From the NCBI GenBank assembly GCA_039096225.1, contig JBBPEB010000021.1, forward strand, positions 62,001-126,000: 64,000 bases of DNA. The letters are read 5' to 3'. Source of the stretch: Blastocystis sp. Blastoise (taxonomy: Eukaryota > Sar > Bigyra > Opalinata > Blastocystidae). Below the pieces are notes generated by a model, which saw only the letters and a list, made by a program, of their open reading frames with translations, was not told the DNA's origin and made no database searches. Positions 12,418 to 26,875 of this stretch are shown in pieces; the first letter of the stretch is position 1; each line of letters opens with the position of its first letter. The position numbers were made by a program, and so were the translations under genes.

Positions 12418-14199
12418 TTATTGGTCAATTCCCCATACTTCATATTCATCAACAATAAAGTTATTTCCTTCATTTGGTCCTTCAGTATTAACAAATAATG
12501 AATTCTTTTGAGGAGTATTAACCCATTTAAATGAAGAGGCTTTAGTATAAGAAGAATCAGTATCATGACATTCATCACCAATATATATATCTATACCACT
12601 ACCGAAAACAGGTCCAAACCCGAAATAACAGCATATACCCCATCCTTCACCTGTGGTTTTATATTGAGTAGGAGGAATATTATGTTCATTACTTAAGGTA
12701 TATACAAAATCATTCAATGCTGGCCTACCACCTAGTATTATAATAATAATTATTATTATTTAAATGATGATATTATTATTAGAATGGTTATATATATTGT
12801 TATAATATTATTCAATTATTAATATAATTATTCAATTATTAATATAATTATTCAATTATTAATATAATTATTCAATTATTAATATAATTATTAATATAAA
12901 AAATCATCTCTAATAGAAATAAAGAATAATAAAAAAGATATATATAAATAATAATATTTATATATATATTTACTTCCAAATAATGAACTTTGTGATTCCC
13001 AACTAGTCATTGTATATCCTCCAAATATATTAATATGATTATTATGACCTATATGCTTAATAATAAGTATTGTTTCTCCTTGATCATCACAATATTTATG
13101 GAATTCATCTTTTGAATAATTATGATCACTTGCTCTATAGAATAAAGAAAATAGAAAATATATATATATATAATAATAAACTATATATAATAAATAATAT
13201 ATATAAATAATAAACAATATATAATAAAGAATATAAGATATATTATAAATAATAAACAATAAACAAAAAGCAATAATAGAAGAATACAAGCATAATTCTT
13301 CAATAAATAACTATTGAAACTATATTAATATATATATATTTATACCTAAATAATAATTTCCATGTTTTCTTATCTCCTAACCAATTTTTAAAAGCAAGTA
13401 TATATTCTTCATTATTCTTTAAAATAGTACTAGATTCTAACCCAATTGGAACTAAAGATACTGTTGTTGTAGCACTCGTTCTCGATTGATCTACAAGAGA
13501 CGTTATAGATACACATATTTTTTCTATCATTTCTTTTATTTCTTCATTTTCGTTCTTCAAAGAATTCATTTCTGATACAATAGAAGCATTTGTTTTCTTT
13601 AATAATTCGTTTTCTTCTTTTAAATCTTTTATATATTTCAATATATCTTTACTCATTTCTTTCACTTCTTCATTTTCTTTCTTTATTATTTGAATATCTT
13701 TCTGATTTTCTGAAACTACAGTAGTTACATGAGTAACACCTGTAACTACAGAATCCAAATTGGATTTCGTTTTTTCATTACATTTCATTAAATATGTACA
13801 ATAATTATAAATACCTTTTACACCATCATTCCAAGATGTTTTCTGAATTCTATCATCTAAATATCTAGGAACAATCACTCCAAGGTGTTCAAAATCACAT
13901 TTTAAATCTTTCAAATACTCATTTGATATCATATCTATATTTAAATGCTTTCCTTTCATATAATCAATAATCATATCAAAATTCCTGTCTGAATAATCAA
14001 TTCCTATTCTATCTGTTAAACCTTGTTTTGTAGACTCTTTCCATCTTCTATAAAACACACTTTTTGGATACAATTCCAATTTCTTCTTTGAGATAAAACA
14101 ATAAATTCTTTTCTCTTTTCCATAAAACACCACATTATCCTGGCTTACATTAGTATCATAATCCATTTGAGATGAATATGACAAACTGTAATTAGTCAC
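12418..14199 (-). CDS. BTB-like plus coiled-coil plus TLDc domain protein
   Basis: Three exons on the minus strand (14199-13346, 13134-12974, 12731-12418) total 1,329 nt, an exact 443 codons ending in TAA. Residues about 20-110 resemble a BTB/T1-type domain (ISKKKLELYPKSVFYRRW, YSDRNFDMIIDYMKGK). Residues about 145-235 are a Glu/Lys-rich coiled coil. The rest is a TLDc domain: WKLLFRASDHN, EFHKYCDDQGETILIIKH, IFGGYTMTSWES, DFVYTLSNEHNIPPTQY, FGSGIDIYIGDECH and the closing YEVWGI. TLDc domains are linked to oxidative-stress response and, in several animal proteins, to V-ATPase binding; BTB domains oligomerise. A second gene of the same design lies at 22311-23894. Cellular role not known. Confidence 0.82.
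12790..12895 (-). repeat. 20-bp minisatellite in TLDc gene intron
   Basis: About five near-perfect copies of a 20-bp AT-only unit containing ATTCAATTATTAATATAA lie in the second intron of the first BTB-TLDc gene. Confidence 0.8.
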
Positions 14200-14802
14200 G
14201 AATTCTATATATATATAAATTATTGGGTCTCTTATCTATAGTATATAATAATTTTATAAGATAAAGATATTTTATATACATTCAATAAATTTGCAAAAAT
14301 AAAAAAATATGAAAAGAGTTTTTAAATAAAATAGTTACAGTTTTTTTGAAAAACTAAAAAAAAACTGCAAATAATTAGAGGTTAAAAATTATTGTGTTTC
14401 AAAGAATTTCTTAAGGAAAAAAGTTTTTTAAATTTTTTTTTGTCATTTCTTTTGTTTTTTCATTAAAAAGAATTGACTAACCTATAAAGATCACTATAGA
14501 GTTTCTTAGAGATAAAAAATGATTTAAAAATTTCATTTAATTCTATGATTTGAATAAAGCTAATAATATCTTTAAAAAATAGTCAGTGATTCTTATTCAA
14601 TTGACAATTTATTAGTATCATGAAAAATGAGAATAATCATTATATGTTAATAATAATTATTATATGAAATAAAAGAAGAATAACAAAACAAAAAAAAAAT
14701 ATGAATAATTATTATGTTACAAGATAATTTTTTGGTATATAAATACATCAACTAATAAAGAAATACATTTAAAAATATATAAAAGTTATTTAAAAAAAAT
14801 AA
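14200..14802. other. Intergenic
   Basis: Spacer upstream of the first BTB-TLDc gene and downstream of the E4 ligase gene, both on the minus strand. AT-rich; no frame, repeat or RNA structure seen. Confidence 0.6.
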
Positions 14803-17618
14803 TTATATTTTCTTTTTTTGTTGTTCAATAAATTGTGAGATTTCTTTTCTTAATTGAATATCATCAACAAGCATATCTACAGTTAAATACTGTCTTGTAA
14901 ATGGATCTGTTGAATGTTCCATTAAATGTCTTAAAATAACAGATCGATCACAAATAATTCCACAAGGTAAATAAACAGGATCTATCATTAATGTATTTAA
15001 TAAAGGATCTAAATACTTATCAGGTATACATTCAGGATTTATAGTCAATTTCTCATGTTCATAAAAATAATTCTTTAATATATCAACAGAATTATAATAA
15101 TCTATACATTGTGAAGTTTCTTTTTCATATATAGATATTAATAATGTATATAAATGTGTATAATTATTAATAGTAAAGGAATCAATAGAAGAAACAAGGC
15201 TTATAAAAAATGAATTTTCAGGAATAGAATGAGGTATAGTTATAGTATTATTTATATCTATATTTATATTCATAGAAGAATTCACAGGAGAAGAAGAAAT
15301 AGAATTTTGATTTGAATATTTAAATAGAATTAAAAATATTTCTACATATAAAGAAAGAATATTCTTTTGTTCAAAAGATGTATTCTCTATTAATAATTTA
15401 TATATATTCTTATTTATAATTGGAGAAGTAGATAAAGTATATATAGGTATAGTTAAATATATAGATAAAAAGACCGACATAAACTATATATATGGAAATT
15501 TAAATATTATTTTATTATAAGATATATTATAAGAATATTTTATTGAATATTATATAAATCAATATTTTATATGAATAGTATATAAATGAATATTTTATAA
15601 ATCAATATATTATATTCATATAATATATAAATAAATAAATACAGAGGATAACTGTTGTAATAGTATTCCAGTGAAGAATTGTGTTCTTATTTCAGGAATT
15701 GAAATCATTATTTTGAGAAATGCAAGGAATGTATATATAGATTGATAATATAACGATATATTATTGAAATTTTCTTTCAATTGCTATATATAATTAATTA
15801 TATATATTGACTATATAAAATACTTATATACATTAGATTGAGATTTTGTTTGATAAATAAGAATAACTGAACTGATTGTAGCTGATATTTTTTCAGTATA
15901 ATAACATATATCTTTGAAGAATACATTTATAAATGAATTAAACAACTTTATATTCTTTTGAACTACAAAGAAAAGTAATTTTGACGTGTTCTATATATAT
16001 TGATGAATTATTATAATATAATAAGATAATAAAAATAATTATAATTGATATAAAATAGTATTTTAAAAATAATATTAACTATAATAAATACATATATATA
16101 TACACTATCCACTAAATATGTATTTTGGAGTTCATTAATAATATAATATTTATATTTCATTTGAGTATGAAAATCTAAGTTACTATTTGTTATTATTAAA
16201 TAGTTATTCATTATATAGATATCAATATGTTTCATAATACTATAATGATCATTATCAAAAAAGGAAATAGATTGATCCAGTTTATAAGATTGTTGATACT
16301 CTTTATATAAACTTAATAAACAATTAATCGATTGAAGATAAGATTGAATAGGAATAAATATATCATTATTCCATAAGATAAGAAGTAAATAAATAATAGA
16401 ATTGATTGAATTCTTTTCAAAATAAGATATTAATTGAGTATAAGATATTGTACGAAAGATGTACGAAATTGTAGAGAATAATGTACTGAAGAAAGACGCA
16501 GGTAGTACAGTATATAGATAAGGTACAGATTCTATATGGAATTCTAAATTAGTATTCATAAATAACGGCTTAGAAGAGAAAGATTCCTGTGAATTATTAT
16601 TTGAGATATTATTATTATTATTTGAACTATTATTATTTGAACTATTATTATTTGAACTATTATTATTATTATTATTATTAATATTATTATTATTATTAAT
16701 ATTATTATTATTATTATTAATATTATTATTATTATTATTATTAATCAAAACATCTTTATTATTTAAAAAAGAAGGAAATCCATTAAACGATTTCAAAGGA
16801 TAAGAATTCGATAAAATTTGATTTGAAATCGAATGTATAAATGTTTTTTCTGTATCTTGTTTATTTTCTTTCTTATTATAGAAATGCTTATTTTCTATAT
16901 ATTCATTAATTTTATGTGTATTATATTGAGTATTTGTATATATATATTGAATATTACCTGTACGAAGATAGTCTTCATTATATAAATCTATATTAAAAAC
17001 CATTAGCATATATGAACAAATTCTTTCTATATATAAAACTAAAGAATCCATAAAACTCTCAATATTTAGATTTTCTTTATAATAATCATAAATAAGATAA
17101 TGTTTATGAATTTTCTCAAAATCATCAATACTATTGGTTATACTCGTTAATCCAATCTTTAGAACTTCTAATAGAATCACCAAATATGAACTTGTATCAT
17201 TATTATTAATTGAGTTATATAATAATGAAGTTTCGTATGAAGGTGAATAAAAATGATTCAGTAAAGGATGAATAAATATATTTAAATTAGTATTATTTAT
17301 AGAATATTTATGATTTTGATTCGAAGGATTAGAAAGAGAAGTATCACTTGAATATAGATTTTGATTCGTGTTTTTATTAGATTCACTAATAATATCAGAA
17401 GAATTCGATATAGAAGATGAAGAAAGTGGAAACGAATAGTGTTCTTTAACATGATTCTCTATTTCATTTATTGTATTTTGTATAACAGGAAACAATTGTT
17501 TATATAGTTGTATAAATGAATTTGTAGAATAGGTTGCTATATAAAGATAAGGATCAGAAGCAGAAAAAGAAGAAGCTAAAGACGTATAGACTGAAGATGA
17601 TAACATTGGAGACGATAG

Positions 17619-17662
<44 letters not shown>

Positions 17663-17938
17663 CTTTATTATCATTATTATTATTGCTGGCTAATAAGTCA
17701 AGGAATTGTTTATTATGAATATTTTCATATTCTTTATTAATTTGATTAATTAAATTAATATTACTTTTATTATTTTTTTGATCTTCATATATACTATTCT
17801 TCACAGTATATGTATAATTATTTTCGTCTCTATTCATTTCCTCTTCTAATTCACAGATATGTCTCATATTAATTTGATTCTCTTCATTATTATTCATTAT
17901 ATCATTATTTTCTTCAACTTTTTCAATCTTAACATCTG

Positions 17939-17969
<31 letters not shown>

Positions 17970-18217
17970 CAAAATATTATTATTATTATAATCTATATAT
18001 CTCTTTATTACTATATCAGGTTGAATAGGATGTACTATACGTATCATAAGATGGCCATTCCCGTGGGAAACAGCACCTTCTCCTTCTTCTATATCATGAA
18101 AATAGCATTTTTCACAAAGATTTATAGGACAATTTATACATATATAGCGATCTCCAATAATAGGAGTACAATGACAAGAATAACAAGTTGTATATAAATG
18201 AATAAAACCATAAGAAA

Positions 18218-18299
<82 letters not shown>

Positions 18300-18799
18300 T
18301 GTATTACTAGTAGTAATAGATATAGGTAGAGAAATAGAACTATTTACAGATAAATGGCTAATATGGCTTATGACACTAGATGCATCATTTTCATCTATTG
18401 GTTTTTGTGAACTTAGATCATTATTATGTATATTTGAAGACCCAGTCACATGATTATCGTCCAATGAATGGACAGATATATCTGAAATAGAATTATTATT
18501 GGATAAAGAACTTTTTGTGCCATTTTGATTCTTGATATTATTATTATTATTACTTGATAATAGAAGAGAGAAAGCAGGAGTAATATGTTTAGAAACTGTG
18601 GAATAATGAGTATTAAATGAATATTTTGAAAAATTAGAATAATTAGAATCACGGGAATATGCTGATTGAACGCTTCTTGGTGAATTTGAATGAATACTAT
18701 ATATAGAATCACTTTCTTTTGTACTAGAACGACGTCTATGGAATTCTTTCGAATCAGAGTCATGTGATGAAAGTAATGAAGTGAATAACAGTGGCTTTA

Positions 18800-18832
<33 letters not shown>

Positions 18833-19057
18833 CTAAATTATTATTATTATTATTATTAACCAAAATATCATTATTATCATTATTATTATTATCATTACTA
18901 TCTATATTAATAAAAGAGGGTTCAATATAATAAGGTTTTGTAGGATCATAATAAGGTTGAAAAATAGGAAGTTGAGGAATAGACGTAGGATATGTAGATA
19001 TTGATTCATTTAATTGATTTCCCGTGATTATTGAAGTATCATTCATCTTTGATTGCA

Positions 19058-19088
<31 letters not shown>

Positions 19089-20909
19089 CAAGTTATTATT
19101 ATTATTAATATTATTATTATTATTATTATTATTATTAGACAATAATAATGGTTTTATAAATATATGTGTATATATATGTGTATAAGGATCATGTGTAATA
19201 CTAGTATTATTATCATATGTATATATATCATCAATACAACTCATAGCTATATCATCCATTTGACTATAAGAATTATATATAGTTTGAGTTTCTATATTTT
19301 CACATTGAGGGCATAAATAATAAGATTTACAATTCATACATTGATAATAATCATTATCCAGTAATTGATTACAATTATTACATTTATATATTATTTCTCT
19401 ATTCATATCTTTATTATCTATTGACATTATTGTATTTATATTCTTATTTATATTCATATCAGCAGTACTTAAGAAGTTATGTTTATTTATAGTATCTTTT
19501 TCATGATTATTTGTATCATATAACTGTTGAAAATATCTGAATGAAGCTGAATATTCAGATATATTCTTTAAATTATTTAGAATATGTTTATAATAGTCAG
19601 GAACACCATAAGAAGGACGAGATAATTCACATACATTCAGTATATGACTGAAATTATCCGTTATAGTAGATTCAGATAGAAGAGACCACCAAAGAGGAGA
19701 ATAACTATCTTTATATAAAATCTTATTCGTCATTAATATATGAAATAACGAATATTCTTGCTGTGACGCACTATCCGTCAATTTATAGTCTTCAGGATGA
19801 AATTCTTTAGAATATTCGATAAGTTTCATGAGAAACGATTGACCCTCTTGGCGGGAAGGAAACGAGGGAAATAACAAGGGAAATAAGGATATACATAATT
19901 TCATTAGATTCATAATAAAGAAATTGAATATATAGTCTTTATTTGTATATATATTTCTATTTTGATTCCATCGTATCATCAATAATATATAAGAAATAAA
20001 TATATCATGATTAAAAGAAGAATAATTGATATATTTTTGAATTAAGAAAACAATAAGAGAGTGAACTGTTTCCAAATGATTATGTATGATAGATTTCATT
20101 TTTAAGTCTATTTCCGAGGTGTCTGAAATAATCTGAGAAATATCTTGTGTATATGGAACACAATAAATATGTAGTAGAGATCCTAAAAGTGTAGAATGTT
20201 CTAAAGAATAACAAGAATATGAAGATAAAGGAGGATAGACACTATCTAGTTTCATAATTTGTTGATATATATTATTAGAAATAGTAGATATTTGATAAAG
20301 AAATGATATAGAAAAAGGAATAAAGTCTTCATATACATACCAATTATTCTTCATAGAATGAATAGATTGAATTAAATAGAGTTGTATTCCATGAATAAAA
20401 GAAATAGGTAATTGAATATATTCAGTTGAAAATTCAGAATAAGGAGTATGTAGAAATAATAAACTTAATAATTGATTTTGCTGTATATCTGTTTTTAAAT
20501 AATCTTGAAAACAACGGAGAAATAAAAACATTGTAGTTTCCATTATATGATTATTATCCAAGGATTTACAGATCTTCGAAGGATCGTAAGTCATATAAAA
20601 AAAGACATATAACCAGTTTTGACAAGAAATATCATTGATGTCAAAGGAATCACTTAAATAGTTGTTTTCAATAGCTTCAGAATAAAGTCTTCTATATATT
20701 CAATATTTCATGAGTCGACTGGATATAAATTAAAATGTGAAAAGGATATATAAAAAATATATACTTCCAAATTGAATTAAGAGACAAATCTTTGAATTGA
20801 TCTTTATATTTTTCTAAAGATTTTAAATCACTGTACATATATATTAAGGAAAATATAAAGCAAATAAAAGACGATGAACAAAAGAAAAGGATATATTATT
20901 AGAATTCAT
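14803..20909 (-). CDS. UFD2/UBE4-type E4 ubiquitin ligase (U-box) with ZZ-like zinc fingers
   Basis: Six exons (20909-20895, 20832-20765, 20691-16104, 15990-15832, 15783-15643, 15483-14803) total 5,652 nt, exactly 1,884 codons. The C-terminal about 75 residues are a U-box: YLDPLLNTLMIDPVYLPCG, DRSVILRHL, STDPFTRQ. Preceding exons match the all-helical UFD2 core, so the protein should extend ubiquitin chains on pre-ubiquitinated substrates. The giant third exon carries many poly-Asn runs (one of about 25). It also has two cysteine-rich fingers: one near residue 460 (CNNCNQ...CMNCKSYYLCPQCE) and a clear ZZ finger near residue 865 (CYSCHCTPIIGDRYICINC...CEKCYFHD). The U-box of UFD2 lacks the zinc ligands of RING domains, as expected. 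The first intron is U12-type AT-AC and decides the start codon. Convincing for UFD2; the ZZ fingers are unusual. Confidence 0.85.
18218..18300 (-). repeat. Exonic ATT (minus-strand AAT) array coding poly-Asn
   Basis: Some 27 consecutive triplets encode an asparagine run just before the ZZ finger of the E4 ligase. Shorter runs of the same codon occur at about 16650-16740, 17625-17660, 18810-18860 and 19060-19135 in the same exon. Confidence 0.9.
20833..20894 (-). other. U12-type AT-AC intron
   Basis: On the minus strand the 62-nt intron begins ATATCCTTTT (the U12 5' splice-site consensus) and ends GTAC. The sequence TTCCTTAAT, a perfect match to the U12 branch-site consensus, lies about a dozen bases before the AC. 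Removing it joins ATG AAT TCT AAT AAT to AGT GAT TTA in frame. The whole six-exon reading frame then comes out as an exact multiple of three. Confidence 0.85.
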
Positions 20910-22310
20910 TGATTTTCATATAGTATAGATTGTGTTCTATGTATTGATGCGTGTTTTAAATATAATAAAGAATAATTAATTCAAAAAATGAACTCTTGAA
21001 AAGGAAAAGAAAAATATATAAATTTCTTTGAAATTTCTTTGAAAATGAGAAATTTTGGGAAATTAATGAGGAAATAATTGTTGTTTATTTGCTGGAAAAT
21101 TTTTGGGAAATGAAAAAATAAATGAAGAGATTGTTTTGGTTCGTTTATTGTGATTCATGTGCTGAAAAATAGGTCTTATTGTAAGAATACATTAGTTATA
21201 TATCTTTAGTTTATTGAGTAATGAAATAGAAGAAATATTCTGCTGAAATTATCTAAATTGGATTATTTTAGATTAAGATGAATGCAATTAGTGGTGATAG
21301 AGATATGCAATATAAATTGGTAGTTGATTTTATTATAATACAGCCAAATATACTCTCATCAATGAATTATTTATGGAAAAACAAAGTAGTTTCTTTGAGT
21401 TTCGTCTCAATTCTTGTTGTTAATAATGTGTTTTGCTTTTATAATCATATTAGATTATGTTATTTAGAATTTTCTTTGATTTTAAGAATCCATTTGTTTT
21501 TTGACTCGTTTTATTCTATTTTTTCATCTTTTAGAATTATTTTTATGTATATAATATCTTAAATAGAAAAAAGCTTTTTAATCAATACTTCTTATTTAAG
21601 TTATATGTATTTTTTAGGTTATTTTTATCTTCTTTACGTTTTTAAATGCTTCTTTTTTTATATTTATAATGTTTCCATTTTGCTATAATAACTCCGTTCA
21701 TTTTATGTAAACATTTATTAATTCCATTATATATATTTTCTCTCTATGTTATATTTTTTATGAAAAATTATATACTTTAGTGTATTGTATGTTTTTCCAT
21801 TATTATACTGGAATTCATTCTTTTTTTATATATATATTATTGTATTACCATATTGCTCATTTATTTTTACATATTCATCACAATATTATTATATATTTAT
21901 ATCTAAAAATAGTACTAAGTTTATGAGATGTATTCAATATTTGTATTCATCATTTATATACTGTTTCTAAATATATTTTTAGGTTTTATTTGTGTAGAAT
22001 TATTAATTATAAACTTTATGTTAGTTGTTATAGAACTAAATATTGCTTTCAAAATAATTAAGTGAATAATGTTTTTTATAATACTATTTTATTATCTATG
22101 TTTCTTTAATTCTATATTTCTTATAAGAATAAATTTTCATTTTGATCATCTTTTTTAACGAATATATATTTGAACAACTAAAACAAACAATATTATTTTT
22201 ATAAAATTTAGATAACAAAAATGAATAAAAAAATAAATATATATCGAAATTATAAAATTTTAAAAATTATAAATATTTATAAAAAAGAAATCATATTATT
22301 AGTATATTAT
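20910..22310. other. Intergenic, 1.4 kb
   Basis: AT-rich region upstream of the E4 ligase gene and downstream of the second BTB-TLDc gene. Frames at 21278-21562 and 21785-21970 are hydrophobic, Phe/Ile-rich translations of AT-rich DNA with no family features. I see no repeat or transposon ends. Confidence 0.5.
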
Positions 22311-23894
22311 TTATGCTATACCCCATACTTCATAGTCTTCTACTGTAAAATTATTGCTAGAATTAGCATTATTAGTATTTACGAATAAGGATGATTTTTG
22401 AGGAGTATTCACTTCAGAAAAAGAGTATGCATTACAATAAGAATTAGTATTACTATGACAATCATTTGATATATAGATATCATGACCACCTCCAAATGTT
22501 GGACCATAAGAAGGATTGCAATATATACCTAAACTTTTATCACTATGTGTATACTCATATTTTGTAGGAGGAATATCATGTTCATTATTTAAAGTGAAGA
22601 CAAATTCTTTTGAATAAGATTTATAATCTATGTAAAACATATTGAATAATTATTATAAAATAAATAAACATACAGTTACTTGTTCTGGATTCCCAGTTTT
22701 GATTTGTATATCCTCCAAATATATTAATATGACCATCATTGCTTATATGTTTGATTAGAGTTACTGTCTCTCCTTTATTATCACAATATCTATGGAATTC
22801 GTTCACTTTATACTGATGGTCACGTGCTCTATATAATTTATAATTAATAAATAATATAATAAATACCTAAATAATAATTTCCATTTCTTTCCTTTACCAA
22901 CCCAATTCATTAATGGAGTTTCTATAGCTTTATTTATAAGTATTTTTGTACCTTTAAAACATTTGAATGGAATTATAGCATCTTTAGCTATTTCTCTTCC
23001 TTTATCACCAAATAAATCAGCCATTTCTTTCTCAAATACTTCTTCATTAATATCAATAATCTTATCTTCTTTTATATCTATTATTCCATTCTTAATGTAT
23101 TCATTAATATATTCCATATATTCATATTTCTTATTCATATATAAACTATTATCAAAAGAATTATATTCAATAAATCCATTATCATAATTCTTAACATATT
23201 CATTCCATAATCCATTCTTTACTAAATAATTCTTAATAGTATCATTTTTCTCTCCATTAATAATCAAAGAAACTTCATCTTTTTTTTCATATTTCTTCAT
23301 CTTTCGATCTCTTTTTTCTCTACAATCTACCAATTCTAAAGGAATCATCAAATTGCAATATTCAAATAAATTCAAAATTTGTAATTGTTCTTCATAAGAA
23401 AAAGAATCAAAATCTACTTTCTTTCCATTCAAATAATCAACTAAATAATAAATAAAAACATCTTCACCTCTATAATCAAGAAATGCAGTTCCATCAGTCG
23501 TTCTTTTTTCTTCTTCACGTTGTTCTTCAATAAAAGAACCTTTCAACGAATCTAAAGCAGTTTTCGAAATTTGAAATGCAGGACCATTATTGGCAAATCT
23601 AATGAAATCCATATCACCATTATTATCAGCATCCATATTCATCTTCACATCTTCGTTATTCATACTTTCATAAATAGATTTCTTTTCAAATTCGTTTCTT
23701 TCGCCTTCCTTTTCAATACAGTCATCTCCAATATGTTTAATAAGCTTATTAATCGATACTCCAGAATGTATACCAAGATTCAATACAGAAGAGAAAACAT
23801 TAACAACGTCTTTCATCAATTCTTCATATACATTGATATCCTCCTTCAATCTATTAAACTTATCAATATCAAATAGCACCTTTTCTTTCACCAT
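22311..23894 (-). CDS. BTB/T1-like plus TLDc domain protein (paralogue)
   Basis: Three exons (23894-22867, 22828-22680, 22627-22311) total 1,494 nt, exactly 498 codons. The intron between the first two is only 38 nt (22829-22866). A KCTD-like T1/BTB segment sits at about residues 95-190 (RFANNGPAFQISKTALDSL, YRGEDVFIYYLVDYLNGKKV, ILNLFEYCNLMIPLEL). After a Lys/Asp-rich middle the C-terminus is a TLDc domain: KWKLLFRARDH, EFHRYCDNKGETVTLIKH, IFGGYTNQNWES, EFVFTLNNEHDIPPTKY, FGGGHDIYISNDCH, YEVWGIA. The TLDc half is clearly related to that at 12418-14199, with introns at equivalent points (after LLF-R and within WES). The N-terminal halves differ more. Role unknown; stress-response functions of TLDc proteins are the nearest guide. 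Confidence 0.82.
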
Positions 23895-25583
23895 TCACAG
23901 TATAATAAAAGAAAAAAAAAATGAAAAACTGAATTGGATTATTCTATAGATTTTCTAAATAACCATGAAAACGTCTTTTTCTAGTATTTTTAAAAACCTT
24001 TACTTTTCTTAATAATTTCTTAGAATAACAGTTTATTTTATGTTTTGGAATAAGTTTCATAGAAGATTATTGATCAGTGATTTCGTTGGTTCGTAGAGCT
24101 AATTGTATTTCAAAAAGTAAATTAAGTAGAACTTTACAACAAGCAAATTTTGAGTGATTTATAGTTTTGATCTTATGAATGGTTATAGAAATGCGATAAT
24201 AAAAGAGGAGAAGTCACCGTTATTAATAATATAATATATAAATCGCAATTACTCGTTAAATAGTCAATAGTGGATGTAATTATCGTGGAGATGTACACGA
24301 TAATCCTAATGTGTTTTATAATATGTGACGTCAATTAAAAAAGTATTTTAAATAAAATCAAATTTAGTTCATTAATTTTTTTAAAATAATTTGATTATAA
24401 GTTGTTCTTTGTTGATTAGGTGACAGAAAAACCAATTTTTAAAATCGGTATGGAGTAATGGCTTTTCAAGACGATCCAAGAAGTTCTGATTGCTATTTAT
24501 ATATAATATATATATATAAAATATGTATATATACACTAGATTGTGATTCAACTGCTTTTATGATTCAAAATGATCCTGATATGATAAAAATACTTGAATA
24601 ATATCTATACTTAATCACTATTTTCTTGAAATACCTCAATTAAATTGCACACAGTAATTATATAGATTTATTATTCTATATATAGATATATTATTCTATA
24701 ATATAGTTTTATTATTATATAATAGATTTATATTCTATATAATAGTTTTATTATTCTATATATAGTTTTATTATTCTATATAATAGATTTATTATTCTAT
24801 ATATAGATTTATTATTCTATATATAGATTTATTATTCTATATATAGATTTATTATTCTATATAATAGATATATTATTATTATATATAGTATCCAGATTCA
24901 TGAGTTAATGATGATAACTGAATAAGATGATAAAGGGTATATACATATATATTATGGTAAATAAAAAGTCATCAATATATAAAAGAAAAAATTATTATTT
25001 AGAGATAGCCTAAGTTGTTTGATATTTATGACTATATAAATATTGGCTCTGTTGCTACATTAATTAATATACATTCTGTATTTAACAAAATTATTGAGTA
25101 TATTTATTTTCATATATATTCTTACATATATTGTTTATATGCATATAAAGAAGGTGAAGAGTTTTTTAATTTTTTTAAGAAATAATTATCCATTTGTGTT
25201 AACAGAAAAACTTGAAGAAGAAGAATGAAACTATATATGTTTATAATAATTCTTTTTAGAATAAGAATGATTTTTTTCTTTTTCGTTTATTATTTAAAAA
25301 AACAATAGTTGAGTATGTTTTTTAATAATTTTTTTTCTATATATTTGAAGTTAAAAATTGAATATAAGTTAATATTCATTCTTGAGTCACTACCTTCAAG
25401 TATGTTAATGATAAATAAAAACATTAAAAAACAAAATTCATTTATAATAATAAATGAATACAGAAACAAATGCAAGCAGAACTTAATAAACAAAGAAAAT
25501 ATAAATAAAGAGAAGAAAAATTATTTTATTTTTTATGAATCAGTCTAAGTAACAAGAAAGTATGAATAATATTAGTAATAGAA
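23895..25583. other. Intergenic, 1.7 kb
   Basis: Promoter region of the second BTB-TLDc gene and 3' region of the second MIT-like gene. It contains a minisatellite (24655-24890, listed separately). A 47-codon frame at 24458-24601 begins MAFQDDPRSSD but runs through a TA repeat and matches nothing I know. No other features. Confidence 0.5.
24655..24890. repeat. 20-bp minisatellite
   Basis: About eleven copies of an AT-rich unit close to TAGATTTATTATTCTATATA. The last five are nearly identical and the first ones diverged. It lies in intergenic DNA. Confidence 0.85.

Positions 25584-26875
<1,292 letters not shown>

Noticed and set aside
20836-20838. ATG at 20838 as start of the E4 ligase
   Set aside because: It lies inside an intron with perfect U12 signals; the ATG at 20907-20909 is in frame after splicing.
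21278-21562. 94-codon frame beginning MNAISGDRDMQYKL
   Set aside because: After a short polar start it becomes a Phe/Ile/Ser-rich chance transl ation of AT-rich DNA, without splice context or family features.
24458-24601. 47-codon frame beginning MAFQDDPRSSD and ending DPDMIKILE
   Set aside because: Both ends look protein-like, but the middle is a translated TA repeat and no intron removes it cleanly. It could be a remnant of a gene; not enough to call.
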